Positions 23,801-37,400 of a DNA stretch of 64,000 nt are shown here, in pieces. Positions within the stretch are counted from its first letter, which is position 1; each line of letters starts with the position of its first letter. The notes beneath the pieces were generated by a model, which was given only the letters and a program-made list of their open reading frames with translations, searched no databases and was not told where the DNA came from. The DNA lies in contig JAMXBB010000002.1 in the NCBI GenBank assembly GCA_024138015.1, positions 13,988,118 to 14,052,117 of the forward strand, in the 5' to 3' direction. The DNA comes from Lumnitzera littorea. Taxonomy: Eukaryota > Streptophyta > Magnoliopsida > Myrtales > Combretaceae. The translations under genes were made by a program, and so were the position numbers.

Positions 23801-26800
23801 TTTATTCTTTCTAAGAGTTCTAAATGAGGAGAAAGTGTTGGATATTTATAAACTCTTGGGTAAGATAGTATCCGTTAGATCATCTCGGTGATTAATGAAT
23901 AAGATGGAGTTTATTCGATTTATGATCATCCAAAATGAGCTAGCTAATAAGTTTAAAGCCAGTAACCTTTCTTAGAAGTGAATGACTTACCTGAGAATGG
24001 TTGAAGGCGGATGGATCCATCCAACAATGTCTATTCCAAACCCACATAACTAGATCTCTTTGAATTATCCTAAATATAGACCAGACTCCTTAGGTCTTGT
24101 CACTTGGTTTAAGGAGTTAAATTTAAATAAATAATGGGTTTATTCCAACAATTTTCGGCCCCTTGCACCAATTATAATGTTTCTTTTGATTATTTGACAA
24201 TAGACTATTAAAAGATGACAAAGTTTTTATGTAAATGCTTATTTTATGGATATTTAAGGTTCTTAAGCCTTTAGATATTTTAACTTTAAGTAACAATACG
24301 TGGTGGAGCAATCGAACATCGGACAATTGTTGTATATTACTTACACTTATCGTTTATGTATTAAGGATACTAGTCTTTTTGGGGATTATTGTTGTATAGG
24401 CGTACGGACTTTCAATAATTCAGTAATTTAGTGTCTATAATTTACTTTATACCTTAGGATGTCTATGATTTCCTAGAGGTTACAAAAAAGTCTCTTATTT
24501 AATTTGACACAAACAAAAGTCAATTGATGTAAGCACTCATGTGGCAATTTATGAATGCATGATTGTCGTTTCAAATTTCCAAATATATTCTCCCCCTTTC
24601 TAATTTTCCTTCAATCAGATACACCAACTAGTCAGAAAAGCATTTATCCCATCATTTTTTTTTTTTCTTAATTCATGATCGTTCTACCACAATATTAATC
24701 CTTTCTTAGTCCCATGAACCGCATGGATGTACACTGCATGCAAGTGATAGTCATAATGAACCGAGTTTCTTCTGCACATTATATCAAAACTTCTTATGTA
24801 AAATATACATACATATTTGATTTTTTTGGATATCTATAATTACCATCTCATCATATTATTTTTATGACTTGTTTTATCAAGTATTTTCAGGTTTTCTTTC
24901 CTGTAAGAATTTTTTTTTTCATATTTAAAACATAATTTATAGGTTCTTTAATGAAAATCTAAGCAAAGATGGCTTACTAAGGTGAAGAAGACTTGTGTAA
25001 ACTTACCCCGAAAACGATTTTCCCTTTTAAAAAAGGTGTAAATCAACATCATATAAAATATTAGGATTTTATGGGACATATTTTCGCATATAAGAAAAAA
25101 ATGTTTTTCTAATTAAAAGATTATCTTTAAAAAGATATAAATAAAATATTTCCACCAAACATATTCTTCCCGAACCTCTCCTACAAGGCAATCCAGATGA
25201 AGCGTGCTCTGTGTTGCAAGCAAAACATGTCTCGTATTATTAGTTCTGGTCTATCATTTTTATTTTCTTAGAAAAGCGACAAGGAATCTCGGCAAGCATG
25301 TGGAATGATGTCAGATTTATACACCAGTCAAGTTGGAAAATAATTAATATTTCTCTTCTAAGCGCCGTCCATTCAATTTGCTTAGGGGACGTGTTTCGGA
25401 GTCAGCGGTGCTCCTTCTTCTTCTTATTATTCCCCGATTTCAATATTTCGATTTCTTTTGCGCACCACCACAACCTCACCAGCCCCCAACAACCCGCCCC
25501 ACACCACCCCACCCCCCCCAATTAATATACAAATTTAGGTCGTAAGATTCCTTGGTGAACCTCCATTGCAAATTTTGATTTGCTATGTTTACTGAGTAAT
25601 TAGTATTATATATTTTTAGATTGTGAAAACTGAAAACTATAAGTACAAGTAGAATTTATATACAACTTGTGTGAAAAGAAATAAATCTTCTAAATTTTTT
25701 TTTTAAGTTATCTAAAGTTACAAATCAATTGTTAAAACAAAATTGATATCAAGTGATATTTTAAAAATTAAGACAATAAAAACTATTAATTTATAACTTT
25801 AGGAAAAAAAGTAACTTTAAGAATTCAAATCTCACGTGAAAAGTAACTAACCTAAGTATCATAGTATGTACATGTATATAATAACAAATAAATAAAAAAC
25901 TAAGCTATACTTTACATTTAGCTAGTAAAAGAAAACACAATTTCTGAATACTAATAATTTACGAGCTAAAAGTTCATAAGGGACTTAGCACAGGCCGTGC
26001 TCACATCAATGGTACTAAAAATATAATCAAGCGGATTAATTTGCTGATTAAAGTTAATCATATATGTGATTAATTATAAATATATATATATATATATATA
26101 TATACTCAATAAAAAATAGACATATGTATCCATATGACCACTACATAACTTATCTCAACTACTCTTTTCATTATGAAAAATGATAAGGTGCAAGAAACTT
26201 AGGATCGAAACACTGTTACGAGTTATTTTGCAGCACACGATAGTCACAGTAATGAACATTATGACATATTGCTTTCCAAATGCATTTGATTGGTTGCTAG
26301 CGAGTTTAGGTTTTTTATCGTAAGATAGAATTGGTGACGTTTATCACGTTTCTTTCATTATATAATCATAAGACAACAAAAAGAACCCCTTTTAAATACT
26401 TCAATATGTGTGCGATATGGTCTCATATAAGAAAATAATGCAAACTAAGTATTGCATTTAGATGGAAGGGCTTCTTCCATCCATCATACTAATATTTTAG
26501 GTTGAACTGTTTCTTTCAATTTGAGTCGTAACATTTGCTACTCTTGTTAAGAGGCTAACCCAATAGAAGGAGTGACTTAAAAAATGAACGACTTGAGAAA
26601 GAGCTACCTGAAAAAGGAGTAATTTGAGAGAAAACTACTGAAATATTCTAGTTAAAGTAAAAATAATAAATAAGTAATAAAATTTATTTAGGTCATATTA
26701 TTATAAAAAGTATCATTAGTAAAGAAAAATTTTTAACTTAAAAATTTTAGTGTAATTTCAAGCTTATTTGAATTTTGTCTTATAGTATAAATATTTAAAC

Positions 26801-26929
26801 CAAGGTTCTTGATAACATTTTTTAATAATAAATTAACTCTTAATATATGCGATCATATAATATAATAATTTAATTTTACCAACAACTTATATATTTTATT
26901 TTATATTATATTCACCTTACCTCTTCCAA
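20871..26929. other. Intergenic, no gene seen
   Basis: AT-rich sequence with chance open frames only. The text near 25190-25530 is less AT-rich and ends in a C-rich run (about 25485-25520); it could be a lost gene's 5' region, but nothing coding is recognisable. A (TA)n run lies near 26080-26103. Confidence 0.5.
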
Positions 26930-27400
26930 TGTTTTAATCCCTTTTCTATTTTTCTTATTTTTCCTCATTTCCTTCATTTTCACTTTATTTCTATTTCTTT
27001 TTATTTTTCTTCAACTTTCTTGAAAACTTACCCTACTCTAAATTCTAGAAGATTCCCCCTTTCTTTTACCCTACCTTAAACTCTTTCGGTATTCTATATT
27101 TTCTACTAGACTCTCATTCCCTCGCCATCATTTCTCTCAATCGAACCTGCCTCCTCTCATTCACTCTCTCTCTCCTTCCCTCATCTCACAATCTCTCTCC
27201 TCCCCTTTAAAACAAAAACAAGTAGACCCTCCTTTATTCTCTTCTCTCCCTCGCCACCTCAACCTTCAATCTCCCTCATTATCTCTCAACTCACTCTCTC
27301 ATCATCTCTCTCGTCACTTACACCTCATTGAACCCTATCCCATCCTCACCCTTTTGTCTCTCATTCCCTTATACAGCCCTACCTCCTTTTTCTTATTCTT
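26930..27400. repeat. Long pyrimidine-rich, G-poor tract
   Basis: About 470 bases are dominated by C, T and A with very little G on the + strand, including many TCTCTC and CCTCC blocks. No clear unit length is visible. It is not coding. Confidence 0.6.
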
Positions 27401-27554
27401 GCTGACAACTGATTCGAGCCGTTCTTTAATCATTTTGATGGTGATAAGTTTCTAGTCACTATTTCGAGTTATTCTGATAGAGTTATTTATCACTAAATGT
27501 TTTAGGTTTTTATAAAACAAGATGTAATTTTAAGTTTTATTGTTTTCTAGTAGG

Positions 27555-27559
27555 ATTAT
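27555..27559. repeat. Target-site duplication ATTAT, left copy
   Basis: ATTAT precedes the TGTCACG start of the solo LTR and is repeated at 30517-30521 after CTTACA. Confidence 0.85.
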
Positions 27560-28523
27560 TGTCACGCCTCGAAGCGGTAGAGTCGTAACAGCCCCCGCCG
27601 TGTAAACCATCCTAAGATAGAAGTTGGCCTTACAACCGCTATCTTAGACCTGATTTACACAAGGCGTCCACGACTAACCTGCTTTGAAGGAAACAGTTTG
27701 TAATTTAAATAAATCATTTATCTAAGAAAGTGAGGATATATATATATATATATATTATAATACAGTTATTGCAATTAAGGTTTACAATATTTCTCCGTAA
27801 TATATTTCCTAGTTGTTACATTATTCAAAATGAAAAATTCTAAGTAAAAGCTTAAAGCTTAAAAATATCTGTTTATTCTTCATATGTTTTTCCTCACTCC
27901 CTAGGATCCAGCAGTTGTTAGCTTCAGAGTAGTGGTTTGCCGCTTCTTAGCCAGCACCTGCACGACGTCTATAGGGATGTGAGCAACCACAGCTCAGTAA
28001 GTTAGGGTGGAGGACTTAAAACTATACCAGAGACACAACAAGATTTTCAATCACTTATTAGATGCAATGCATGTGCAAGCAAATGCCATTGCACGACGTT
28101 GTCCGGCCCGTCGTGAGATTAGAAAAATTGCGCCTGCTTTAATCCGGGTTGAGGAGTTGCCGTTATTGTAACAACTCACGACTAAACCCAGGCTTGTGTA
28201 ATGGAGACCTTGCTCCTCCCGCGACTACCTTCGAACCACTGTCTTCACCCTTGCCGCGACCTCCTCTCCTGTCACTTAGTTCGACTGAGGATGAAGAAGG
28301 GACTATTTTGCAATCCTGCGCTATCCCTTCCGAAGGGGTCGGTATTTGGCCGGAGAGTCCTAAGTTCCCCTAACGGGTTGCCATGCATGTCCGATTATGA
28401 TTACTGGTCGGATATTTAATTAAGTCCGGTTTAGGGTGATCAATTCTTTCATACAATTTATACAATATGTGCCAGAGCAACAAACAGAATCATAGCATCA
28501 CCCATAATCAAGCACATGTACAC

Positions 28524-28593
28524 ATTCAACTATCTAACAAGCACAACCAAGCATAATCATTCAACTATCTAACAAGCACAACCAAGCATAATC
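28524..28593. repeat. Exact 35-bp tandem duplication inside the solo LTR
   Basis: ATTCAACTATCTAACAAGCA plus the next 15 bases occurs twice back to back (28524-28558 and 28559-28593) with no mismatch seen. This suggests a recent slip event. Confidence 0.85.
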
Positions 28594-29730
28594 TTAAGCC
28601 TCCAAAATACAGCATCGTATTAATCCCAACTTACCTCGACTCCTCGCTCACTCATTCGAGGTCCGATTTGCTCAAGCCATCGCCGATCATCCCTATAACA
28701 CGAACGTGGTTTCAGCTTTTCATATAAATATTATAAGTTCGTTTTATCCTACAACGCTTATTGTTAGGTTTTGTTTAAGGTTAAATATGCCTAATTATCT
28801 AGGTATTAAGTCTTTTATACTTATTCTAGGTTTGGGGTTGGTTTCGATTTCCGCATCAATTTCTAAATTAGGTTTTAGTTCGATTTCTAAATCCTAAACA
28901 TGCTCGAATCCTAATGTGAAATTAATCACATTAAGCTCGAGTATTCAAATATCCAATTGGATCTTAATTTAGTATTCTAAGCTATTCGGTACACGCTAGT
29001 CCTAATTAGGGTATCGAATTTATCCGCGATATGAGAAAATCTTACTTTTTTATATAATTACCTAAAATTCAATCTTAATTCAGATTTAATATTATTCTGA
29101 TTTTTACTCTACTATCATCTAAATAACCCTATTTTTTTTTATTTATTAATTTACAATTTCACATATTACTAATTTTCTATATTTACCACATAACACTTTC
29201 ATTACTTACACTTAACACTCCATAGACTAGGATTAGGTTTCCACATCAGAGATTAACATCCCTAAACATATAATTAACATCCCAATCAGTAATTAACATT
29301 CTAATAACCTAATTAACTCTAAATCACCCAATTTTCCCATCATTTTAGGGCTAAAAATTAACTTAAAAATTTCGAAAATTAATTTTAAAAAAATGGCTTC
29401 ATAGCACTGTTCTACATCATATGAGAATCCTACAAAAAAATTTTGAGCTCCAAACTACACTCCTAAGCCTATTTATTTTCCAGTTTAATCATGCTCGGTT
29501 TTGAATAATTTGTCAAGGACCCTATATTTCCAGACATAATTAAACTAAATCAATATTTTTCCCTAAATCTACATATAATAAAACCTTAAAATAACAAGTT
29601 TCATAATTTTCTGGGCAAAATAACTAATTTTACAAAATTATACAAGAATCGGGCTGAAATTTGGACTCACCGGTTCGGGTGGCTTCGGCCACCGCGGGCC
29701 GCCGTGGCCTTATCGGCCGGCCTGGGCGCT

Positions 29731-29756
29731 GCCACCACCGTGTGGTGGTGGTGGCC
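29731..29756. other. GC-rich hairpin in the solo LTR
   Basis: CCACCAC (29732-29738) and GTGGTGG (29742-29748) form a 7-bp stem with a 3-base loop inside a GC-rich island. A hairpin occupies the matching place in the related copies at 54689-54716 and about 4233-4256. Confidence 0.55.
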
Positions 29757-30516
29757 ATCCACTTCCAGCTGCTCGTCTGGTAAGGGTTTCCTTTAAATGC
29801 CCTAACTGCACAGTTTTTCTTATTTTTTTTATTTTTTGAATTTTTCTCTCAATTTTCGACTCTCCCTAATTTTCTCACTTTCTAAACTGTCCAAATGAGC
29901 TCTGTAAATTTTTCCCCTATTTATAGACATTTGCTGTAATTAATATACATTAATTTGACAAGACTTTGTCCAAATTCCTTGATTTTTGGCTTTTAAGTTG
30001 TTCAATTTTTATTGGCTAATTTTTCTTTTTCTTATCCTGACATGCCATGACCTGATATTGATGCATCTTATCCTCTTCTGATTTTTTCTGATTTTTCCAT
30101 AATTATTTTATAATTTTCTTTAATTATTTGCTTAGTTTTTGGCTAAATTAGGTAATTACGCGTATTTTTATCTACACGTAAATACATGTGGGGTACACGT
30201 GAACATTCCTAAATATTATTTTGGTCATTCTAAAATTTTTAGTATACATATAATCTATCTCTAATAATTTATTAGTTATTAAATTACACATTTTGCCTTT
30301 TCAGTAATTAGCAAATATTATGCTTAAAATTTGAAAATTTTATAGTCTCCTATTTTACTATTTATTTTCTTAAATTTAAGTTTACAGGGTCATTTTTACT
30401 AATATTCTTCTCAATAGTTTATAATTTGGGTGTGATCGGATCCTTTAGCCGATCGTCTTAAACCTTGGGTTCTAAGTTCAATCCTACGGTTACTTGACTG
30501 AACTTTGGGGCTTACA

Positions 30517-30521
30517 ATTAT
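30517..30521. repeat. Target-site duplication ATTAT, right copy
   Basis: ATTAT directly follows CTTACA at 30516 and matches 27555-27559. Confidence 0.85.
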
Positions 30522-32470
30522 TACCTGACGAGGATTTCGTATTTATCGGATATTCGTCTTCTCGACCATATTTCCAGTAAGTCAACTTGGTCACTTTCTC
30601 AGTATTGCATACATATTTATTGTTTTAAATCCCCCCATTATATTGATAAATGACTATAATGTTAGTAATAAGTTCTTACTATAATGTATGTGATATATGA
30701 TATTGCATTATTTTACATAAAAGTTGTACATTATAATTTATGTCAATATGTTCTATTGTATTATTAATAATTTATATAGAAGTTTATATTATAAATTATG
30801 TTATATGTTGTATTGTATAATTATTATAGAAGTGGAATTGTTTTATTGTCTTTTGTTAGATATAAAATTTATATTGATACTTATATCATATATGTATGAT
30901 TTCAATTATCGATTTAGCTTACAATAATTCCATTCTCTTATCTTATGCCTTGGATTTCTTATTGTTGTCGTTATTGTTAAATTATTTCTATTACAATTAT
31001 TATTTTTTTTATTATGTAATATATGGTACTAATAGTGTAGTATGTCCGTTTTAGTTTCTAATTATTAAAATGCTTTTGTTTTACGTATTTGTATGAATAT
31101 TAGTTTTATTTAATAACATATGTATTCTTTTTATTATATTGGTTAGTAAGCTATATATATTTTAATATCCTCGTTATATGGTTACTTATTATTTCTCTTC
31201 CATGTATTGTACCCTTACGATATGAGTAAATAAATAGTATTATATATATAAATATGTTAACTTTTACTCTATTGTATATATTATATTATTTCCAATTTCT
31301 ATCTAGACTAATGAATCGGTTTGATTAATTTTACTTGAACATTTGAATTTATAAGTTATGTATTAACAAGTAATAGATTAATAGCTTCACAAGTAACATT
31401 TAAGTACAACTTAGTTATTGATTATTTGAAAGTTAATGTGTATACTTATTTCTAATTTCAAATAAATTCGTATTGGTTATTAAGTGCCTTCCTTGTTGGG
31501 TGGTTTGAGCCATTTTCATGCAGGACTTGTAATTTTGGTTGTCTATCAATAAGTTGTCTTAGAATGTAACTAGACTAATTCATATATAGCCTAATTAACC
31601 TTGATTGCCGATTGTGCTTGACCTGCTTACTTTAATGGCCCGTAATGGTAGATCCTTAAAAAAGCAACCACTAATCATATGTGAGGATTCTCTAGTGGGC
31701 TTGTATATGAGATGATGCAGATAGAATATTAGGTTTTTGAACTTTAAACTTTAGGTGTAAATAACTTAAAAAAATACTTATATTATATCCACCTATATAT
31801 GTGGACAAAGATCATGGTGTAGCGGGGTTATGAGGTCCTCTATATTGTTTGTTGGCCTAAACTAAAGATAATTAAACTATTGTTTGCTTATATTTTGTTA
31901 CGGTTGCATTATATGCACGTGTATGCTTTAGGCTTAGTATCCATGTATGTTTATGCACTTGTATTAGACTTCTGCTCGTTCTTGTATTTTTTTTTTTTTT
32001 TACAATTGTAGGTCAATTTAATAAATTTACAACAAATATAGAAATTACTATCATCAATTTGGAAATAGAAGCGATTAGTTTTGTATGTTGTAGAGGATCA
32101 AGATCTAGTTTTTAGTATGTTTATAGTTAAAGTAACTCATTTGTACGCTACTCGAATTGATGTATTTAGAAAATTGTTATTTTGTACTTCATAAACGGTT
32201 ATTGTAAGTAATTTTTGAGAATGTAGTTGGTTTTAGAACCTTAACATATTCATAATTGGTAAGGACATGCAGCGGGTTGTGACACCTTTGGGTTTGGGGG
32301 TATTACAATTACCTAAGAGAGGGTTACTTGATGAGGTAGAGTGTGAGCCACCTAAAGTAAAAGCTACTCAAAATAAGCAGTCTAAAGTAAGTCAACATGG
32401 GCATTGGCTTTCAAAAAGTAGTGGTAATATTACAATCCTACGTAGAAAAGTAACGTGGACTGAATGTTGT
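30522..32470. other. Intergenic, no gene seen
   Basis: Very AT-rich. The reading frame at 32267-32473 has no recognisable domain and abuts a putative solo LTR, so it is left out as a gene. Confidence 0.5.
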
Positions 32471-33749
32471 TGATAGGATTTTAGGAACCAACCCGATGAT
32501 ATGCTAAGTTTCAAACTATATAGGAGGCTTGCTCGTGCCCTCTACAAGAATGGATGACCTATTTATAAGCTTTGTTAGCATGGACGGCCTGCCCTGATTT
32601 GTTGGGTCCATCTTATAATGTTGAATACGCCCTGCTCTATCCTGATCGAATACTTCCATAGACCTAACTATGAACTATGGTAATATAGGAAAACCCGACA
32701 TACTTTACAAGTTTTATCCTGACCTACTACTTGTACCCTGTTTTGCCATGGTCTTCCTTACTATACTAGATTCACCTTGATTTACTTTGGTTGGGTCTGC
32801 TTTACCCTTCTAGGTCTACCCTGATCAATTAGGTGTGCTCTACTCTAGTCTAAATGGTTCTGTCCTACTCTACCAACATCTTTTATGCCACCAACTTGTT
32901 TCGCTCTACAGGACTATCTTGCTTTACTCGTTCGCATTGCTTTGCCGAGATCGATATACTCGCCCAAGTCAGCTTGACCAGTTTTACTCGATTTGGTTAG
33001 TCCGCCTGCCACAGGTCAGCCATGTCTATATTAGAACGGCTCGGCCATGTAGGTCAGCCACTATCGTGTCAACTCAACCTCGGATCGGTCACTACTATGA
33101 CAAATCGGCTTAGCCATTTGAGGTCTGCCATAGTAACATTAGGTCAGTCGAGGACATGTCAGATTGGCCTTGGACAAGATAGGTCATCCAAAATCAGGTT
33201 TGCCTAGATCAAAGCTCTAAAGTCTCCAATTGCTCTTCAGAATCAAACATCAGCCCCTCTTCCAAAAATCTCAATTGGCTATTTGTTTTACTTATGTTAT
33301 TTAAATTTCTTATTTCTTGTATTTTCCTTAAGTTGTCTTCATGTTTTATTTGTAATTACTGGAATACCACTAAGGCATCTTTTAGTCATTTTATTTACAG
33401 CTTTACCACTCTGTATGAATAGAATACTTATATAGGGTTTTAAAGAGATTTTATAACATTAATGAAAAACCCTTGAGTCTTCTCTATTGGATAGCTGTTA
33501 TCTATCCGCTCTTATCAATTCCTTTAATAAGGATTGAGTGAATAACCCTAAGCTTAGTGTCTATGTATCATATTGAATATTAGCTTGGGTCCATATGCAA
33601 TTTTATGGTGCGTCATATCCGTAGAGTTAGTGCGTGGGATGGCTAAACCATCGACTTTCGTTTATTTTTTAGGCCATCTCGTGGTCCGAACTCATGCCTT
33701 GGTTTTCGTGTGATACTTGGTTCGGGTGTTTATCTACGAATCTGTATCG
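32471..33749 (+). mobile_element. Putative solo LTR related to the outer Ty3/gypsy family
   Basis: The last 270 bases match the 3' part of the 5404-6344 LTR in motif order: GTGCGTCATATCC, then 'aggccatctcg', GTGATACTTGGTTCGG, and an ending near CTGTATCG. TATATAGGG near 33431 could be its TATA box. The left end, TGATAGGATTTTAGG, is proposed by analogy. No convincing target duplication was found (GTTGT against GTTAC). The 5' half is built of degenerate CTGATC/CTGACC-TACT text and looks unlike the relatives, so the left boundary is weak. Confidence 0.45.
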
Positions 33750-34394
33750 GTTACACTTAAGTCTAAGGAAGTCTCTTACCTATCATGCTAGTTTTTTTTA
33801 GCTTAGATCATAACAATATGTGTAATATAATGACATAAACATTGGTCTCCTAATGGGGATGGTTTGTATTGATTTTTCTTTCCCAAAATTGTAATATTAT
33901 TAGTGGTAAAAAAGAAAAAAAATTTAATATATACTGGAAGGTGCTCATCTTGGTATATGTGCATAATTGATGGCTAAGTGTTGATTTTGTAATAGAGAAG
34001 AAATAAGTTAGAGGGCAATGTGTGAGTACATATTGTATATCACATTAACAATACTCACCTACTAGAATTAAATAGGTTCCTCCTCATATATTCCATTTTC
34101 GTACAACATTAAATTAATAAAAACAAGAGGGTAAACTATATATATAATATTATATCAAAATTGAGTGTTTAAATTGATAAATATAAAAAAAAAATACTCT
34201 TTAGTACCTCAAATGATCATTTTGCCTTTTTAAAAATTGATAATAAAAGTCCTTTTTGATTTATTCTTATTTCATCTTACCTAAATCAAATGAAATTAAA
34301 AAGCATTTTTTAGAGTCATTTGTCTTGCTTTCACCTCTTTCATTTTTTACTATCTTCTAATAGTTAGTAAAATAAAGTATCATACGCTTTATAG

Positions 34395-34425
<31 letters not shown>

Positions 34426-37400
34426 TTTTTATCTCGATCCCATTGAGAAATTAGTATTTATGTTAAGCCTTAACTTTGTTTTTCTTTTAATTTAAGTTCT
34501 TATACTTTGAAATTTTCTTTAAAAAAATGTATTAAACTTTTATGTAATCAATTTACATTTGATAATAAGGATAAAATAGTGAAGAAAAAAAAAACACTTA
34601 GAAACACTTTTATTAGAAATTTGAGAATCCAAACACTCAATTTTCAAAATAGATCTCTAAACATATATAAAACAAATACAACAACATATGTAATTGGTAT
34701 CATAGGGAAGGATGAAATGGTTATTTCGTTATTACAAAGCATTTAATTTGGCTTTAATTTGTTGCCAACCGAAGAATTATAATCCTTCTTAGGAACCAAG
34801 GAATAATGATTCCCTTTTTTTTTTTAATTCCTATAATCTACTGTAAACTTTCAATCCAAGGGTCATGCTATGAATTTTATAAGAATATGTTTGAATTTGT
34901 TAATATATTTCTGATATATTGGTATTGTTTCAATTATAATTAAATAAAATAATAATAATTATTTTTTATTTTATTTATTAAAAAACAATTTCACCAAGTA
35001 AACATAGCATGGAGTGTTGTTGTAATTTAAGGAAACAACATTATTAAGTAGGGTTAATTACTCCGTGGAGGGAAAATAAGAAAAAAGAAAACTTGACTTC
35101 TCGATTTTTTAACAGTCTATTGCAGAACCGGCAGTGTCAGAGTGTTATTCGGCGAATTGCAGCCGTTTATTTAGGTTTTGTTATTCATACTGTTTACACG
35201 TGAAGCCCAGTTATGCGATGCTTCCGCGGTTACCTCCTTTTCACACTTGGCATGCTAGCTCATGAGGAGTCGTTGGATTAACACGTTTTGGATTACAACT
35301 AGCCAATTTTCCATTCAACGGAATGCTCCGTATGGACTCTGGCGAAAGCATCCGAAACCCGCACAATTCAATAATTAACATCCAGTTCAACGACGTAATC
35401 CACTTGCTCTTGTCTTCTCCAAGGGCCATCTGCCCCCTCGTAAACGGATGTCCACTCTCACCATTGCGTACCTTTTTTTCATTTCCTTATATATTACAGA
35501 TATTTTACTCCAATATCATATATATATATATATATATAATAAATCTGAAATGAAACTATGAGTTTAGATTTTACTTCTTTTTTTATTTTCATTTCTAGAA
35601 GAATTTTAGAGGATAAAATCGTAATTTTCTAAAATCCACGATTTTATCTCTAAAGTAGTTCTAAGGTTAAAGAGAATTCGGACGTAACAGAGATAGATCA
35701 CGATTCCACTGTTGAGGTTGAATGGACCTTTCATCCCAATTTTATTTATTATATTTGAAAATTATAACTTGCAATGATGAGGGTATTTTTAACAAATAGT
35801 GCTATACCTAGTAGCAAATGTAACATTAGATTCCTTACCAACAAGAATAGATATTAAAGTTGGACAAGCTTTTGTTGCCTTAGTCAAATGAAGCGTCGTC
35901 CCTTTCTAGATGGATGGACTAGGAATACTTCGTGGAAGATTTGATTCCCGAAAAGCATACATTTCTCCGCTTCGACCATGGCTGACGGGCTCCCTTTCGG
36001 CTACCCCCTGAGTATAGGGTTGGATGCAAAACTTCGAGAAAGCTTTTTTCTCTTGCCTTCCCTTTGATTGTGTTTCCTTCAGTAAGTACCTTTACAAGTA
36101 CTTCAACCTATTAGCATGACAATCAGAGAAAACAAACTTATTTGCGGCTCTTAGATTATGCTACCATCTATGTTTTTACTCATTATATATAAGAGAAAGC
36201 TAAAACATGGAAAATATTCATCAAATACGGCCCCATGAAGGACCTCTGTCTATTTAATGTAGAGGTGCAAATGAAAATCTCTTCCATTTTTACGCTACGC
36301 TTCAAGATTTTTTAGAAAAAGAAGGAATGATCAGAAATTAGTGTAAATCAAGAGAAATAAATGGACAAAAAAGGAAATGCAATTTCCATCTTATATTTGG
36401 ATATGTAAGAGTTAAATAAAATGAAGCAAAGAAGAACTTTTTAGTTTCCGGTATTTGATTGGCTTTACATAATGGAATCAGGGTATTTCATTGCAGAAAA
36501 TTACTCTTCCTTTTAACTTAATGAACTTAGGTAGTTGGACTATTGCTGTAATTTCACACCGATTCTCTCTCATTTCTAGTGATTACTCTATTTTCTACTC
36601 ATTTCTTTTTGTTGACTTAATGCTACTAATAATTTTAATTCTTATGCAAAATTTGCGCCCATTTAATATATTTCTCCGATTTCCTTACACTTTTTACAAA
36701 GACAAACATTGACAAAATTGGAATAAACCTAGAAGCTAAGAATTAAAAGAAACTTATCTTCGATATTAATAAACCTTAGCCTTCTTAAGGCCTATTAAGA
36801 TGAAATGAAGCCCAAATGACCTCCAAACAACTTGTTTCGAGTTAGCTTTTCACACATGAAACAATCAACTAGGGTTAAAGGTAGAAAATATATATTTAGT
36901 GATTCCTATTTTGTGTATGTTAAGCTAGATTTTTCTAAGACATCTCTAATTAGATTAGACTCTTGAGTTTTACCGTTAGCTCAAAAGGCCGATCCATCAA
37001 TTATTTAAACGACCCTCTATAGAAGTTAAGTTAGAAATATTTGACAAGGAAATAGAAGTATGCAAATTCTTTTTAACTTTGTTTTTATTTTATTTTTTCA
37101 TTATATCTCTAAACAAAACTAGGTTGGTTGATCATTTAGTTTAAGAGGTGACTCTCAAATGATTGGTCTATGAAGTGGCTCCTATAAGTTAGGTATACAG
37201 GGTAATGGTAATGTGTTTGATGGGTTGAGTGTTAGCAAGTGGAAGTTGATTAGTCACTGGTGGATTCAAGTTGGCTCAAACTTTGTTAGGGACTTTAAGG
37301 GTAATTATGAAAAAGAATAACAACAATAATCATATATTAGGTCTTAGTAAGAAGGATTTGTGTGATTGGCATACATTGGATTATTTATCCTTATACTGTT

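Larger units (their letters stand above)
27560..30516 (+). mobile_element. Solo LTR, 2957 bp, Del/Tekay-like
   Basis: The sequence begins TGTCACGCCTCGAAG, ends GGGGCTTACA and is flanked by perfect 5-bp duplications ATTAT. No internal coding region, primer site or second LTR is present, so it is a recombined solo LTR. An opposite-strand relative with its own duplication is at 53940-56090. The TGTCACGCC start and multi-kilobase length resemble LTRs of Del/Tekay chromoviruses; that lineage call is inference. It carries a GC-rich hairpin segment (about 29690-29760) and a TATAG-type stretch near 29920. Short frames such as 28149-28419 are chance readings. Confidence 0.85.

Noticed and set aside
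28149..28419. Overlapping frames rich in Pro and Leu
   Set aside because: They lie within the 27560-30516 solo LTR, in a less AT-rich stretch; no domain, and no equivalent in the related LTR at 53940-56090.
32835..33207. Frames of 92 and 61 codons
   Set aside because: They read through degenerate repeated text in the putative solo LTR and resemble no protein family.
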